A stretch of DNA of 37,814 nt. Origin: Deltaproteobacteria bacterium (GTDB lineage: Bacteria; Desulfobacterota; Desulfobulbia; Desulfobulbales; Desulfurivibrionaceae). This document shows, in pieces, positions 1-8,365 of the stretch; the first letter of the stretch is position 1, and each line of letters begins with the position of its first letter. The position numbers and the translations under genes are program-made. The stretch covers positions 1-37,814 of the forward strand of contig DUZW01000029.1 in assembly GCA_013349295.1 (NCBI GenBank). Reading direction: 5' to 3'. The notes beneath the pieces were generated by a model. It was not told the origin of the DNA, did not search any database, and saw only the letters and a program-made list of their open reading frames with translations.

Positions 1-442
1 GGTCCAGGCAGACAGCGCAACCGGTGTAATAACGACAGCCGCGACGGAAACGGATGCGGCGACGCTGGTGACGCTGACCACAGCCAATACCGACATGATC
101 ACGGTGACGATGGCAGCTGCCTCCACGACTGCGGCCAATCTGAACACGATCGATGCGGCGACCGGCGTTGCGGTGGGTGCGACAGCGATCACAGAGCTGA
201 CCGGTGCGGCGGCCGACGTGAAGACGGCCCTTGGTTCGGCTGGCATCACCACGGTGGTCGATAGCAGCCTGGCGGTAGGGTTGACCGGCAGCACATCTGT
301 GGCCGACATCATCCTGGTCCAGGCAGACAGCGCAACCGGTGTAATAACGACAGCCGCGACGGAAACGGATGCGGCGACGCTGGTGACGCTGACCACAGCC
401 AATACCGACATGATCACGGTGACGATGGCAGCTGCCTCCACG
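1..442 (+). repeat. 315-bp in-frame tandem repeat with a 127-bp exact core
   Basis: Positions 1-127 and 316-442 are identical, a spacing of 315 bp or exactly 105 codons. Similarity continues weakly beyond each core (the 12-mer CTGAACACGATC recurs in both). The left copy is cut by the window edge, so the array probably extends upstream. Identity at synonymous sites points to recent duplication or gene conversion. Confidence 0.85.
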
Positions 443-1114
443 GATATCGCTGATCTGAACACGATCAATTTGGCGACGGGCGTGGCTGTGGATGCAACCG
501 CTGTCACCGCCATCACCGATACAACCAATGTTAATACGATTGACTTGACTGCGGCTGGCATTACTTACCATGCAACAAACGCTTTGACGATCACTGGTGG
601 CGCGGGTGACGACAACATCACCCTTCGTGCTGGTGGTGCAGACACGGTGGTGCATGCAGGTGCGGCCGATGGGGTCGATACCATCACCGACTTCGCGTTT
701 GGCGTTGGTGCTGACTTGTTTGATTTCACTACAAACCTGCTAAACGGTGGAACCGCAGCAACGTCAACTCTTGTTGCGGTTGCACCCATGGTCGTTGTAA
801 ACGATGGGACGGCTAGCGCGAATGATGTCATCTATACATTTTCGGGAGCTGGTGACGTGATGGCTGGGGGGTCAAGCGCCGCCACTGCGGTGGCTAATGC
901 CGTGACAGCGCTGACATCAGGGACGGATTTCTCGAGTGCTAACATAGCCCAAAGTGATTCGTTGTTACTGATGCTCAATGACGGCACAAATTCCTTCTTG
1001 TTCCATTATGTGGCTGATGCCACCTTTGGGACTACAAGTGCCGCCGACCTCACCCTGATTGGCATCTTTAATGGTGTTCAAACTGCTGCTATAGCTACTG
1101 GCGACATTATCTAG
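2..1114 (+). CDS. C-terminal part of a Thr/Ala-rich repeat surface protein with an RTX-like end (5' truncated)
   Basis: The frame is open from the window edge to a TAG at 1112, giving about 370 residues with no start visible. Residues 1-170 are low-complexity Ala/Thr/Asp/Val repeats; a 105-residue unit recurs, and 127 bp are identical between 1-127 and 316-442. Near the end is GGAGDDNITLRAGGAD, a Ca2+-binding RTX-type nonapeptide-like motif. It is followed by a hydrophobic C-terminal stretch of about 140 residues with almost no basic residues. This composition is typical of large adhesins or S-layer-like proteins exported by type I secretion, with the export signal at the extreme C-terminus. 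That role is inferred; no ABC exporter gene is in the window. The bulk of the protein lies upstream of the window. A terminator follows 108 bp downstream. Confidence 0.7.
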   Translation, partial: VQADSATGVITTAATETDAATLVTLTTANTDMITVTMAAASTTAANLNTIDAATGVAVGATAITELTGAAADVKTALGSAGITTVVDSSLAVGLTGSTSVADIILVQADSATGVITTAATETDAATLVTLTTANTDMITVTMAAASTDIADLNTINLATGVAVDATAVTAITDTTNVNTIDLTAAGITYHATNALTITGGAGDDNITLRAGGADTVVHAGAADGVDTITDFAFGVGADLFDFTTNLLNGGTAATSTLVAVAPMVVVNDGTASANDVIYTFSGAGDVMAGGSSAATAVANAVTALTSGTDFSSANIAQSDSLLLMLNDGTNSFLFHYVADATFGTTSAADLTLIGIFNGVQTAAIATGDII

Positions 1115-1139
1115 CTGATGTCAAGTTTGAAGGACAAAA

Positions 1140-1174
1140 GGGGACGGTGTTGTTGATTTGTTGACTAACTCCCC
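1140..1174 (+). repeat. REP-like copy A, associated with the Y1 transposase
   Basis: This stretch begins GGGGACGGTGTTG and continues into the same TTGATTTGTTGACTAACTC core that flanks the transposase at 1322-1352. It differs from that copy by a small insertion after GGGGAC. It is a direct repeat of the left flank, about 180 bp upstream. Confidence 0.7.
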
Positions 1175-1221
1175 TCAACCCCTCGCGCATTCCCTCATAG
1201 TACCGAGGGTGCGTTAAACCG

Positions 1222-1263
1222 ATCCCCCATCTTGCAACAAGCAGGGTGGGGGATTTCTTTTCT
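1222..1263 (+). terminator. Rho-independent terminator of the surface protein gene
   Basis: A 14-bp stem (1222-1235 with 1241-1254, including two G-U pairs) with the loop AACAA is followed by a T-rich tract at 1254-1263. It lies 108 bp after the stop codon of the repeat protein. Confidence 0.8.
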
Positions 1264-1321
1264 GCCTCTTCCGAGAGGTGACTAAGGGAGAGCTAGTGGA
1301 GAGCTAGGGGACGGAGAGCTA

Positions 1322-1352
1322 GGGGACGTTGTTGATTTGTTGACTAACTCTC
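1322..1352 (+). repeat. Left 31-bp inverted repeat of the REP-associated transposase
   Basis: These 31 bp are the exact reverse complement of 2338-2368, so the transposase gene sits between perfect inverted repeats. The repeat begins GGGGACGTTGTTGATTTG. Three short direct repeats of GGAGAGCTAG (1288, 1298, 1313) lie just before it. Confidence 0.85.
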
Positions 1353-1374
1353 CATCTTCCGCTATATTCTCCTC

Positions 1375-2346
1375 ATGCCACGCCATGCCCGCATAGATAT
1401 CCCCGGCCTGTTACAGCATGTCATCGTTCGAGGCATCGAACGGAGCGACATTTTCCTTGACGACGATGATCGCCACCTGTTTCACGATCGCCTTGCCAAA
1501 CTCCTGTTCGAAACCGGCACCGACTGCTTGGCCTGGGCGCTCATGAACAATCATTTCCACCTGTTGCTTCGCCCAAGGCAGGCAATGCTTGCCAGTTTCA
1601 TGCGGCGGATTTTGACCGGCTATGCGGTGGTTTTTAACCTTCGCCATCAACGATCCGGCCATCTTTTCCAGAACCGTTACAAGTCCATCGTCTGCCAGGA
1701 AGACCTTTACCTGCTTGAGCTGGTCCGCTACATCCACCTCAACCCCTTGCGGGCCGGCCTGGTGAAAAGCGTCAAAGAACTTGATGCCTACCCCTGGTCC
1801 GGGCACCATGTCATCATGGGAAAAGGGAAGTTGGATGGGCAAAATCCGGATGAAATCCTGTCCCTGTTTGGCCGGAACCGAGCAAATGCCCGCCGGGCAT
1901 ACCGGGAATTTGTTGTTGATGGAATCAAGAAAGGCCGCCGGGACGAACTGGTTGGCGGCGGCCTGCGCCGGTCGGCAATAAGGGCGGAACCCGGAGATTG
2001 TCAAGCCCACGATGCGAGAATACTGGGAAGCGGTGAATTCATTGAAGGCCTGTGGAAGGAAGCAGTGGGTGCCCCTGCCATCGGAGCGGGTATCGCTCTT
2101 ACGGAACTCATTCACCGGATCGCGGATTTGCTTGGCGTCGAGGCGATTTTGCTTCAGCAAAGATCCAAGAAGGCTGACCTTGCCGGCGCCAGGGCGGTTA
2201 TCTGTTATCTGGCGACGCACAGGTACGGCTTCAGCGGTGTTGAAGTGGCAACGGCCTTGAATATGACCCGTTCCGGTGTGAGTGTCGCGATAAGGCGTGG
2301 CGCTGAGACCGTGAGACGAACCCCAGAGCTTTCCCCAGAGAGTTAG
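1375..2346 (+). CDS. REP-associated tyrosine transposase (Y1_Tnp/IS200-like) with a C-terminal DNA-binding extension
   Basis: The protein has 323 residues. The N-terminal 160 residues match the Y1 transposase family: start MPRHARIDIPG, the HUH metal motif NNHFHLLLRP (His60, His62), and VRYIHLNPLRAGLV, where Tyr119 is the probable catalytic tyrosine forming the DNA 5'-phosphotyrosine link. Residues 240-320 look like a helix-turn-helix of the DnaA C-terminal kind (GFSGVEVATALNMTRSGVSVAIRRG), a common extension in delta-proteobacterial members. The gene sits between perfect 31-bp inverted repeats, and its TAG stop at 2344-2346 lies inside the right repeat. The family is thought to process or spread REP palindromes rather than move as a classical IS; that role here is inferred. 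The frame is intact, so the protein may be active. Confidence 0.88.
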   Translation: MPRHARIDIPGLLQHVIVRGIERSDIFLDDDDRHLFHDRLAKLLFETGTDCLAWALMNNHFHLLLRPRQAMLASFMRRILTGYAVVFNLRHQRSGHLFQNRYKSIVCQEDLYLLELVRYIHLNPLRAGLVKSVKELDAYPWSGHHVIMGKGKLDGQNPDEILSLFGRNRANARRAYREFVVDGIKKGRRDELVGGGLRRSAIRAEPGDCQAHDARILGSGEFIEGLWKEAVGAPAIGAGIALTELIHRIADLLGVEAILLQQRSKKADLAGARAVICYLATHRYGFSGVEVATALNMTRSGVSVAIRRGAETVRRTPELSPES

Positions 2347-2368
2347 TCAACAAATCAACAACGTCCCC
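2338..2368 (-). repeat. Right 31-bp inverted repeat of the REP-associated transposase
   Basis: Exact reverse complement of 1322-1352. It contains the stop codon of the transposase. Confidence 0.85.
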
Positions 2369-2428
2369 CTCCGAGACACAAGACATCCGGCGCAACGCAG
2401 AAAAAAACACACCCGCCCATGAACAGGA

Positions 2429-2458
2429 TTGACAAGCAGCATCCTTGGGACGTATAAC
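2429..2458 (+). promoter_or_regulatory. Putative sigma-70 promoter for the glucan synthase gene
   Basis: TTGACA (2429-2434), 18-bp spacer, TATAAC (2453-2458). It would give a 5' UTR of about 190 nt before the ATG at 2653. It is the only good promoter match in the 306-bp gap 2347-2652, which otherwise holds only the right transposase repeat. A second TATAAT at 2462 has no well-spaced -35. Confidence 0.45.
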
Positions 2459-2652
2459 TGATATAATTCATTGGGTAATTTCCAGCACTTTCGCCCCCAT
2501 GCGCGTATTCAAAAAATGGGTTTATCCCCGCACATTTTCTTAAAAACCAGACAAAACGCCAGGCACCGGAACAACAGCTCTTCTTTGCCGCTGTTTCCTC
2601 TCGTCCCGCAGCCTGTGCGCATCCAAAAACGAATTACGAACAAGAGAGCCAT

Positions 2653-5274
2653 ATGACCAGGGCGAACATTCTCATTGCCATAGCGATCGCGGTTATTTCC
2701 ATCAGCATCTGGGCCGTTGTCAATCAGCCCGAGCAGGAACCACGCTGGCCCACCCGCATCCAGGGTTTTTCTTTTTCACCGTTCCGTGAGTGGCAGAGCG
2801 CCATTGATCACGTCCTGCCCACCGAGGAAGAAATCGATGCGGATCTGGCCTTGCTGGCCAAGAAGACCCATGCGGTCAGAACCTATACCATGGAAGGCTC
2901 CTTGGCGGAGATTCCCCGGCTGGCCCGCAAACACGGGCTCAACGTGACCCTCGGCGCCTGGCTGACCAGCGATCTTGAAAGAAACAACGTGGAGATCGAG
3001 GCCGTCATCAAGGTTGCCCATGAAAACCGCAAGAATGTGATCCGGATCATCATCGGCAACGAGGCACTCCTGCGGGGCGATCTGACCCCGGAACAACTCA
3101 TGGCCTACATTGATCAGGTGCAGGAGGCCATCGAGGTTCCGGTGAGCACGGCCGAACCGTGGCATATCTGGATGAAGTACCCGGAGCTGGGTGATCACGT
3201 GGACTACATAGCCACCCACATGCTGCCTTACTGGGAAGGCGTGGAAATGACCGAGTCCATTGATTACATTGTCAAGCACATGAACATGCTGAAGCAAAAA
3301 TTCCCGGACAAACAGGTGATCATCGGCGAGGTAGGCTGGCCTAGCAATGGCAGGACTCGTCAGCTGGCCGTGGCTTCACCCGCCAACGAAGCCATTTTCC
3401 TCCGCCGTTTTCTGGCCAAGGCCGAACAGGAAAAATACACGTACTATATCATGGAGGCCTTTGACCAGCCTTGGAAGCAAGGGAGCGAAGGTGCGGTGGG
3501 CGCCTATTGGGGCGTATACGATGTCAACCGCCAGCCAAAATTCCCTTTTACCGAACCCATTGTCCGCATTCCGGAATGGCGAGTGCTGGCCGGGATCTCG
3601 GCGATAATCGCCATCATCACCTTCGCTTTTCTCCTGATCGACAGCAAAACCCTGCGCACCCGCGGGCGCAGCTTTCTGGCCACCATCGCCTTCGGCGCGG
3701 CCACCGGGGCTGTGTGGATCGTTTATACCTACACCAGACAATACCTGAATCCGACCACCATCCTCATCGGCATCCTCATGGTGATCGGCATGATCGGGGT
3801 GGTGGTGGTTCTCCTGGCCGAGGCCCATGAATGGGCGGAGGCAACCTGGCTCTCCCAGTGGCGCCGCCCCTTTACCCCGCAACATCTGGAAGATGATCAG
3901 CTGCCCATGGTCTGCGTGCAGGTGCCGGCTTACAACGAGCCGCCGGAGATGATGATCGAAACCCTGAATGCCTTGGCCAAGTTGGACTATCCCCGCTACG
4001 AGGTTCTGGTCATCGACAACAACACCAAGGATCCGGCAGTCTGGCAACCGGTGGAGGAACACTGCCGGAAACTCGGACCAAAATTTCGCTTTTTCCATGT
4101 GGCCCCGTTGGCCGGGTTCAAGGCCGGCGCACTGAACTTCGCCCTGGAAAAAACCGCACCGGAGGCCGAGATCCTGGCGGTTATCGACAGCGATTACATT
4201 GTCACCCCGGATTGGCTCAGGGACCTGGCCCCCCAGTTCGCCCAACCCTCCCTGGCCATTGCCCAAGCGCCCCAGGACTACAGGGACGACGAGGAAAACC
4301 TTTTCAAGGCCATGTGCTATGCTGAGTACAAGGGCTTTTTCTACATCGGCATGATGACCCGCAATGAACGCAACGCCATCATCCAGCACGGCACCATGAC
4401 CATGGTTCGCAAATCCGTATTACAAGAGGTCGGGGGTTGGGCGGAATGGTGCATCACCGAGGATGCGGAACTGGGTCTGAAAATCTTTGAACGCGGCTAT
4501 GAGGCGACCTATATTTCCAAGAGCTATGGAAAGGGGTTGATGCCGGACACCTTCCTCGATTTCAAGAAACAGCGCTTCCGCTGGGCCTACGGGGCGGTGC
4601 AGATCCTGCGGCGGCACGCCAGCTCTCTGCTCTTCGGCCGAAAGAGCGCCCTTACCAGGGGGCAGCGGTATCATTTTGTCGCCGGCTGGATACCCTGGCT
4701 GGCGGACAGCCTGAACATGTTCTTCACCGTGGCCGCCTTGGGCTGGTCCACGGGCATGGTCTATTTTCCGCTCCAGGTTGACCCGCCCTTGGTAATTCTG
4801 TCGATCATGCCGCTCACTCTCTTTGTTTTCAAGGTGGGCAAGATGATTTACCTTTACCGGACCCGGGTAGGCGCCACGGCGGGACAAACCCTGGCCTCGG
4901 CCCTGGCGGGCCTTTCCTTGTCCCACACCATTTCCCAGGCGATCATCCTTGGTTTTTTCACCAAGGATATACCGTTTTTCCGAACCCCGAAACGGGCCAA
5001 GCGCCATGCCCTGCTGCAGGCTCTGCAATCAGCCAGGGAAGAAACCCTGATCATGATCGCCCTCTGGCTCGCGGCCATATGCGTCGTGGTCTCACAAGGG
5101 TCGGAAACCGCGGATCTGCTGGTCTGGATCATGGTCCTGCTGGTCCAGTCGATCCCTTACCTGGCGGCGCTCATCATGTCCATGGTAAGCGGCTTTTCCA
5201 AGACCGAGGAAAAGATCATCAGCAATATCACGGCACTTCCTCCCGCCGTGCCTGAGCCGGAAAGCAACGCCTGA
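2653..5274 (+). CDS. ndvB: Membrane beta-glucan synthase: GH17-like domain fused to family 2 glycosyltransferase (NdvB type)
   Basis: The protein has 873 residues. An N-terminal membrane anchor (about 5-24) is followed by a GH17-like beta-1,3-glucanase/transglycosylase domain (about 33-300) with IGNEALLRG (Glu137, probable acid/base) and GEVGWPSNG (Glu226, probable nucleophile). Three membrane segments (about 312-330, 341-360, 369-390) lead to a GT2 processive synthase domain with VPAYNEPPE (425-432), the DSD metal motif (512-514), TED (602-604) and QRFRW (640-644), then further membrane segments. This architecture and length match the NdvB proteins of Pseudomonas and Bradyrhizobium, which make periplasmic cyclic beta-1,3-glucans from UDP-glucose. 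The synthase site would face the cytoplasm and the GH17 domain the periplasm. The exact linkage and product here are inferred. The start is supported by a purine-rich AAGAGAG ahead of the ATG. It stands alone in its own transcription unit. Confidence 0.82.
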   Translation: MTRANILIAIAIAVISISIWAVVNQPEQEPRWPTRIQGFSFSPFREWQSAIDHVLPTEEEIDADLALLAKKTHAVRTYTMEGSLAEIPRLARKHGLNVTLGAWLTSDLERNNVEIEAVIKVAHENRKNVIRIIIGNEALLRGDLTPEQLMAYIDQVQEAIEVPVSTAEPWHIWMKYPELGDHVDYIATHMLPYWEGVEMTESIDYIVKHMNMLKQKFPDKQVIIGEVGWPSNGRTRQLAVASPANEAIFLRRFLAKAEQEKYTYYIMEAFDQPWKQGSEGAVGAYWGVYDVNRQPKFPFTEPIVRIPEWRVLAGISAIIAIITFAFLLIDSKTLRTRGRSFLATIAFGAATGAVWIVYTYTRQYLNPTTILIGILMVIGMIGVVVVLLAEAHEWAEATWLSQWRRPFTPQHLEDDQLPMVCVQVPAYNEPPEMMIETLNALAKLDYPRYEVLVIDNNTKDPAVWQPVEEHCRKLGPKFRFFHVAPLAGFKAGALNFALEKTAPEAEILAVIDSDYIVTPDWLRDLAPQFAQPSLAIAQAPQDYRDDEENLFKAMCYAEYKGFFYIGMMTRNERNAIIQHGTMTMVRKSVLQEVGGWAEWCITEDAELGLKIFERGYEATYISKSYGKGLMPDTFLDFKKQRFRWAYGAVQILRRHASSLLFGRKSALTRGQRYHFVAGWIPWLADSLNMFFTVAALGWSTGMVYFPLQVDPPLVILSIMPLTLFVFKVGKMIYLYRTRVGATAGQTLASALAGLSLSHTISQAIILGFFTKDIPFFRTPKRAKRHALLQALQSAREETLIMIALWLAAICVVVSQGSETADLLVWIMVLLVQSIPYLAALIMSMVSGFSKTEEKIISNITALPPAVPEPESNA

Positions 5275-5382
5275 GGCAAACGACGCGCCGTGATATTCAT
5301 GGCGACCTCGCCCATGTCCCGCCTGGAAGGAAGATCGCCTCTTCCGAGCGGGACACGGGAAATTTCCCGAACTCCATTTCCA

Positions 5383-5411
5383 TTGCCTCACCCGGGAAAA
5401 TCGGCTATACA
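5383..5411 (+). promoter_or_regulatory. Putative sigma-70 promoter for mtgA
   Basis: TTGCCT (5383-5388), 17-bp spacer, TATACA (5406-5411), about 120 bp before the mtgA ATG. Just upstream lies an inverted repeat GTCCCGC/GCGGGAC (5316-5354) without a T-tract. Confidence 0.4.
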
Positions 5412-5533
5412 GGCGATCATTCTGTTTTTTTCACAGGATAATCGCCTAAAAATCATCCGCCGCATGGCGCGCAAGAAAGTGAAAAAACAACCACCCTTGC
5501 GCCAAACCGCGCTGTCCTGCAACCTTCCCCACT

Positions 5534-6319
5534 ATGGCCATCTCCCCAAAAACAGCCGCTGACAACCCTCCCACAAGCCTGCAAGGCGGAACGAGAGGAT
5601 TTTTCCGTCGCTTCCGTTCGCTTTGCCGCTTGGCGCTGCGCTGGGTTGTCCTCGGTATCGCGGGCACCATAGCGATCACCATTCTCTTTCGCTGGGTGCC
5701 GTTGCCATGCAGTTCCCTGATGATCCAGCGGCAGGTCGCCTCCCTGTGGGGCACAGAAGACAAAGAGTACCGTTTCCGCTACCAATGGGTCGATCTGAAA
5801 AGAATTTCTCCCTATGCACCGCTGGCCGTGATCGCCTCCGAAGACCAGAAATTTTTCAGCCACAGCGGCTTTGACTTTGACGCCATCGAAAAGGCCTGGG
5901 AATACAACCAGCGCCGGAAACGCGTGCATGGGGCAAGCACCATCTCCCAGCAGGTTGCCAAAAATCTCTATCTCTGGCCGGGAAGAAGTTTTATCCGTAA
6001 AGGGATGGAGGTCTATTTCACCCTGCTGCTCGAGGGGATCTGGCCTAAACGACGCATTCTCGAGGTCTACCTCAATATTGCTGAGTTCGGCTCCGGCATC
6101 TTCGGGATCGAGGCTGCCAGCCAAACTTACTTCCACAAGCCCGCCGCCAAGCTGAACAGCGCGGAAGCCGCCACCCTGGCGGCCATCCTCCCCAGCCCAT
6201 TGCGCTCAAGCGCAGTCCGTCCCTCCGGCTACATCCGCCAACGGACAAAACAGATCCAGCAGCAGATGCGGCTCATGGGTGGCCCTGCCATGCTCAAGCC
6301 CCTCGGCAAAAAACCGTAA
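5534..6319 (+). CDS. mtgA: Monofunctional biosynthetic peptidoglycan transglycosylase
   Basis: The protein has 261 residues, the usual size for the family. A cytoplasmic N-terminus is followed by one membrane anchor (about 34-54) and a single GT51 glycosyltransferase domain. Key motifs are ASEDQKFFSHSGFD (Glu103 is the probable catalytic base), GASTISQQVAKNLYLW, and the later RKGMEVYFTLLLE and KRRILEVYLNIAEFG blocks. GT51 enzymes polymerise lipid II into glycan strands at the outer face of the inner membrane; unlike class A PBPs, this one has no transpeptidase domain. No clear ribosome site precedes the ATG, so the start is less sure than the call. It ends 4 bp from the convergent pseudouridine synthase gene. 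Confidence 0.9.
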   Translation: MAISPKTAADNPPTSLQGGTRGFFRRFRSLCRLALRWVVLGIAGTIAITILFRWVPLPCSSLMIQRQVASLWGTEDKEYRFRYQWVDLKRISPYAPLAVIASEDQKFFSHSGFDFDAIEKAWEYNQRRKRVHGASTISQQVAKNLYLWPGRSFIRKGMEVYFTLLLEGIWPKRRILEVYLNIAEFGSGIFGIEAASQTYFHKPAAKLNSAEAATLAAILPSPLRSSAVRPSGYIRQRTKQIQQQMRLMGGPAMLKPLGKKP

Positions 6320-6323
6320 CAGT

Positions 6324-7214
6324 TCAACCGCAACGCATTTGCTTTTGGTCATCAACCTGTTCATCAAGGCTGATACGCAGCTCTTTTCTGGTAAAGGGGC
6401 AACGGAAGGCGATCCGATGGGCGACAAGCTCCATGCCTGTGCTGTTCTTGTTCCCGACCCCGTACTTCGGATCGCCGAGAACGGGATGGCCGAGCATGGC
6501 AAAATGTCGGCGGATTTGATGCAAACGTCCGGTTTGCAGGGTGACTTCGACCACCGAGCTATCCGTGGCCGGATCATAGGCAATTAGGGTATATCTGGTG
6601 GTGGCGGGCTTGCTGTCCAGCGGCAACTCAATCCCCCCCTGCTCCGGACTGGGACAGCCGAGCACGGTTACCCGGTACTGCTTGTCGATGACGTTGTCCT
6701 GCAACAATTTAGAAAGTTTGGCTGCCGCCGCCTTGGTGTGGGCCAGGATCATCAAGCCAACCGCCTCCCGATCAAGCCGGTGCACGGGCAGGACAGGCCG
6801 CTTCAAGCGAAAATGGACCTCGACCTGGCGAACCAGCGAACAGTGGTCGCCGTAATCGGTTCCTTGGGCGAGCAGGCCGGCGGGTTTCATCCAGACGCTG
6901 TACTGGCCGGCATCGTGCAGACACCGGGCCACCGGAGGTTTCACCGAGAGAAGCCGCGCATCATAATGCAATTCAAGGACATCGCCTGGCCCCGGCTGAG
7001 CGGTGGCTTTACGCAGCCGTTTCCGCCCGCCCCTTTTACCCGTCAGCCAAACCGCCCCCTTGCACATGGCGTCTTTCACCCGGCTCTTGGCAAGTCCGGC
7101 TCGCTCCGCCAGCAGTTCGCAGGCCGTGCCGACATCCTCGGGAGCAATGGTGATCCGCACGCTAAACGCTGCCGGAGGATGCGCCGCCCCTTGACCGTTA
7201 TCTGAAATGTTCAT
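6324..7214 (-). CDS. RluA-family RNA pseudouridine synthase
   Basis: About 296 residues from the ATG at 7214. The catalytic block PVHRLDREAVGLMILA holds the conserved Asp of the HRLD motif. Further family signatures are KQYRVTVLG, TLQTGRLHQIRRHFAMLGHPVLGDPKYG and VAHRIAFRCPFT. The first 90 residues form an S4-like RNA-binding region (LAKSRVKDAMCKGAVWLTG). The enzyme isomerises uridine to pseudouridine in rRNA or tRNA; the target (RluA, RluC, RluD or TruC type) cannot be told from sequence alone. The start overlaps the end of thiL by 17 bp, so the two are probably cotranscribed and translationally coupled. A TTG start at 7280 is also possible but would overlap thiL by 83 bp. Confidence 0.85.
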   Translation of the reverse strand: MNISDNGQGAAHPPAAFSVRITIAPEDVGTACELLAERAGLAKSRVKDAMCKGAVWLTGKRGGRKRLRKATAQPGPGDVLELHYDARLLSVKPPVARCLHDAGQYSVWMKPAGLLAQGTDYGDHCSLVRQVEVHFRLKRPVLPVHRLDREAVGLMILAHTKAAAAKLSKLLQDNVIDKQYRVTVLGCPSPEQGGIELPLDSKPATTRYTLIAYDPATDSSVVEVTLQTGRLHQIRRHFAMLGHPVLGDPKYGVGNKNSTGMELVAHRIAFRCPFTRKELRISLDEQVDDQKQMRCG

Positions 7215-8190
7215 AACCACGGTAGCTGATCTCCCGGCTCCGGCCCGCTTCTTCAAGAAAAACACCTTGCCCCTCGACAATACGTCCCACCACGGAGAGT
7301 TCTCCGCCGATTTTTTCCCTGACCAGAGCGCACAACGGCTCCACCTGCTGCGCGGTTACGGTGAACAGCAATTGGTAATCCTCACCCCCGGAAATCGCCC
7401 AGTCAAGAGGTGACTGGGCGCAGCTTTCCGCCGCCTTGCGGAGCAAAGGCGAGAGCGGGATCTTTTCCGCCGTCACCACCGCCCCGACTCCGCTCTCCGC
7501 GCAGATATGGGCCAGATCCGTGGCCAGACCGTCGGAAAGATCCTGCATGGCATGAACCAGACCGCTGGCGGCCAGCACCCGTCCGAGCGCCACAAGGGGA
7601 ACAGGATTCAAGTGCGCATTAACCAAAGGTTGCCAATCAGGATCATGCGCCAGCCCCAAGCGGCACAGAGCCAAACCAGCCGCCGCCTCGCCCAGGAACC
7701 CGCTGACCAGGACCAGGTCACCAATCCGAGCGCCTTTTCTGGTAATAAGCTCTGCCTCGGCCATTTCTCCGAGCACTGTAACGGAAAGCACGTTCTCATG
7801 CCCGCTTTGCACCGTATCCCCACCGATCAGAACTACATCATGTTCGGAAAGCACCGCGGAAAATCCGGCCATGAACTCAGCCAGCCACTGGCTCCCGGTG
7901 GCCGGGGTCAAGGCCAGGGAAAGCAGGGCGAAACGGGGCAGGCCGCCCATGGCCGCGATATCGCTGATATTGACCGAGGCCGCCTTCCTGCCCAGGTCAA
8001 AGGAGGGATGCCAGCGCAAATCAAAATGAACCCCTTCCACCATGGTATCGGTGGTGACCAAACTGATCCGATTCGAGGCCGTTTTGTATACCGCGCAGTC
8101 GTCGCCGATCCCGACAACCAGATCGCCGGAATTCCCAGCCCCCTGACGGATGCGGGCGATAATCTCTCTTTCTCCTCCAGGACGCGCCAT
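7198..8190 (-). CDS. thiL: Thiamine-monophosphate kinase
   Basis: 330 residues from the ATG at 8190. It carries the ThiL ATP/Mg2+ motifs GIGDDCAVY, TTDTMVEGVHF, NISDIAAMGG and GGDTVQS, then DLSDGLATDLAHI and GGEDYQLLF. It phosphorylates thiamine monophosphate to thiamine diphosphate, the last step of cofactor synthesis, in the cytosol. I chose the ATG at 8190 because AGGA lies 8-11 nt upstream and the protein then begins MARPGGEREII, close to the usual ThiL N-terminus. An ATG at 8202 and a TTG at 8226 are in frame. No TPP riboswitch is evident upstream. The gene heads a two-gene minus-strand unit with the pseudouridine synthase. Confidence 0.92.
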   Translation of the reverse strand: MARPGGEREIIARIRQGAGNSGDLVVGIGDDCAVYKTASNRISLVTTDTMVEGVHFDLRWHPSFDLGRKAASVNISDIAAMGGLPRFALLSLALTPATGSQWLAEFMAGFSAVLSEHDVVLIGGDTVQSGHENVLSVTVLGEMAEAELITRKGARIGDLVLVSGFLGEAAAGLALCRLGLAHDPDWQPLVNAHLNPVPLVALGRVLAASGLVHAMQDLSDGLATDLAHICAESGVGAVVTAEKIPLSPLLRKAAESCAQSPLDWAISGGEDYQLLFTVTAQQVEPLCALVREKIGGELSVVGRIVEGQGVFLEEAGRSREISYRGYEHFR

Positions 8191-8247
8191 GCTGATCCTC
8201 ATTTTTTCATCAAGCCGTTGTATCAAAAGAGTAGCTCATCTGGTCGG

Positions 8248-8273
8248 CCAAAACGGCATAAAAAGCCGTAATG
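8248..8273 (+). repeat. Short intergenic repeat, copy 1 (partner at 12527)
   Basis: CCAAAACGGCATAA followed by AGCC and TAA is shared with 12527-12552, about 22 of 26 positions. Here it forms a small ACGGC/GCCGT hairpin in the leader of thiL. Confidence 0.4.
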
Positions 8274-8365
8274 AAATGAACCAAAAATAGAAATAGTTGC
8301 AACCGCCCTTAAGTTTTCCAAGAAAAATCCCGATCCGTTAGGCAAAGAGCAAGGAGGAAAAGATC

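Noticed and set aside
2471..2656. 61-codon open frame before the glucan synthase gene
   Set aside because: No ribosome site, unlike any protein, overlaps the putative promoter region and the next gene's start.
5316..5354. GTCCCGC/GCGGGAC inverted repeat as a terminator
   Set aside because: Stem is interrupted and no T-run follows; kept only as a comment.
5290..5562. 90-codon open frame between the glucan synthase gene and mtgA
   Set aside because: Overlaps mtgA in another frame and covers its probable promoter; composition is not protein-like.
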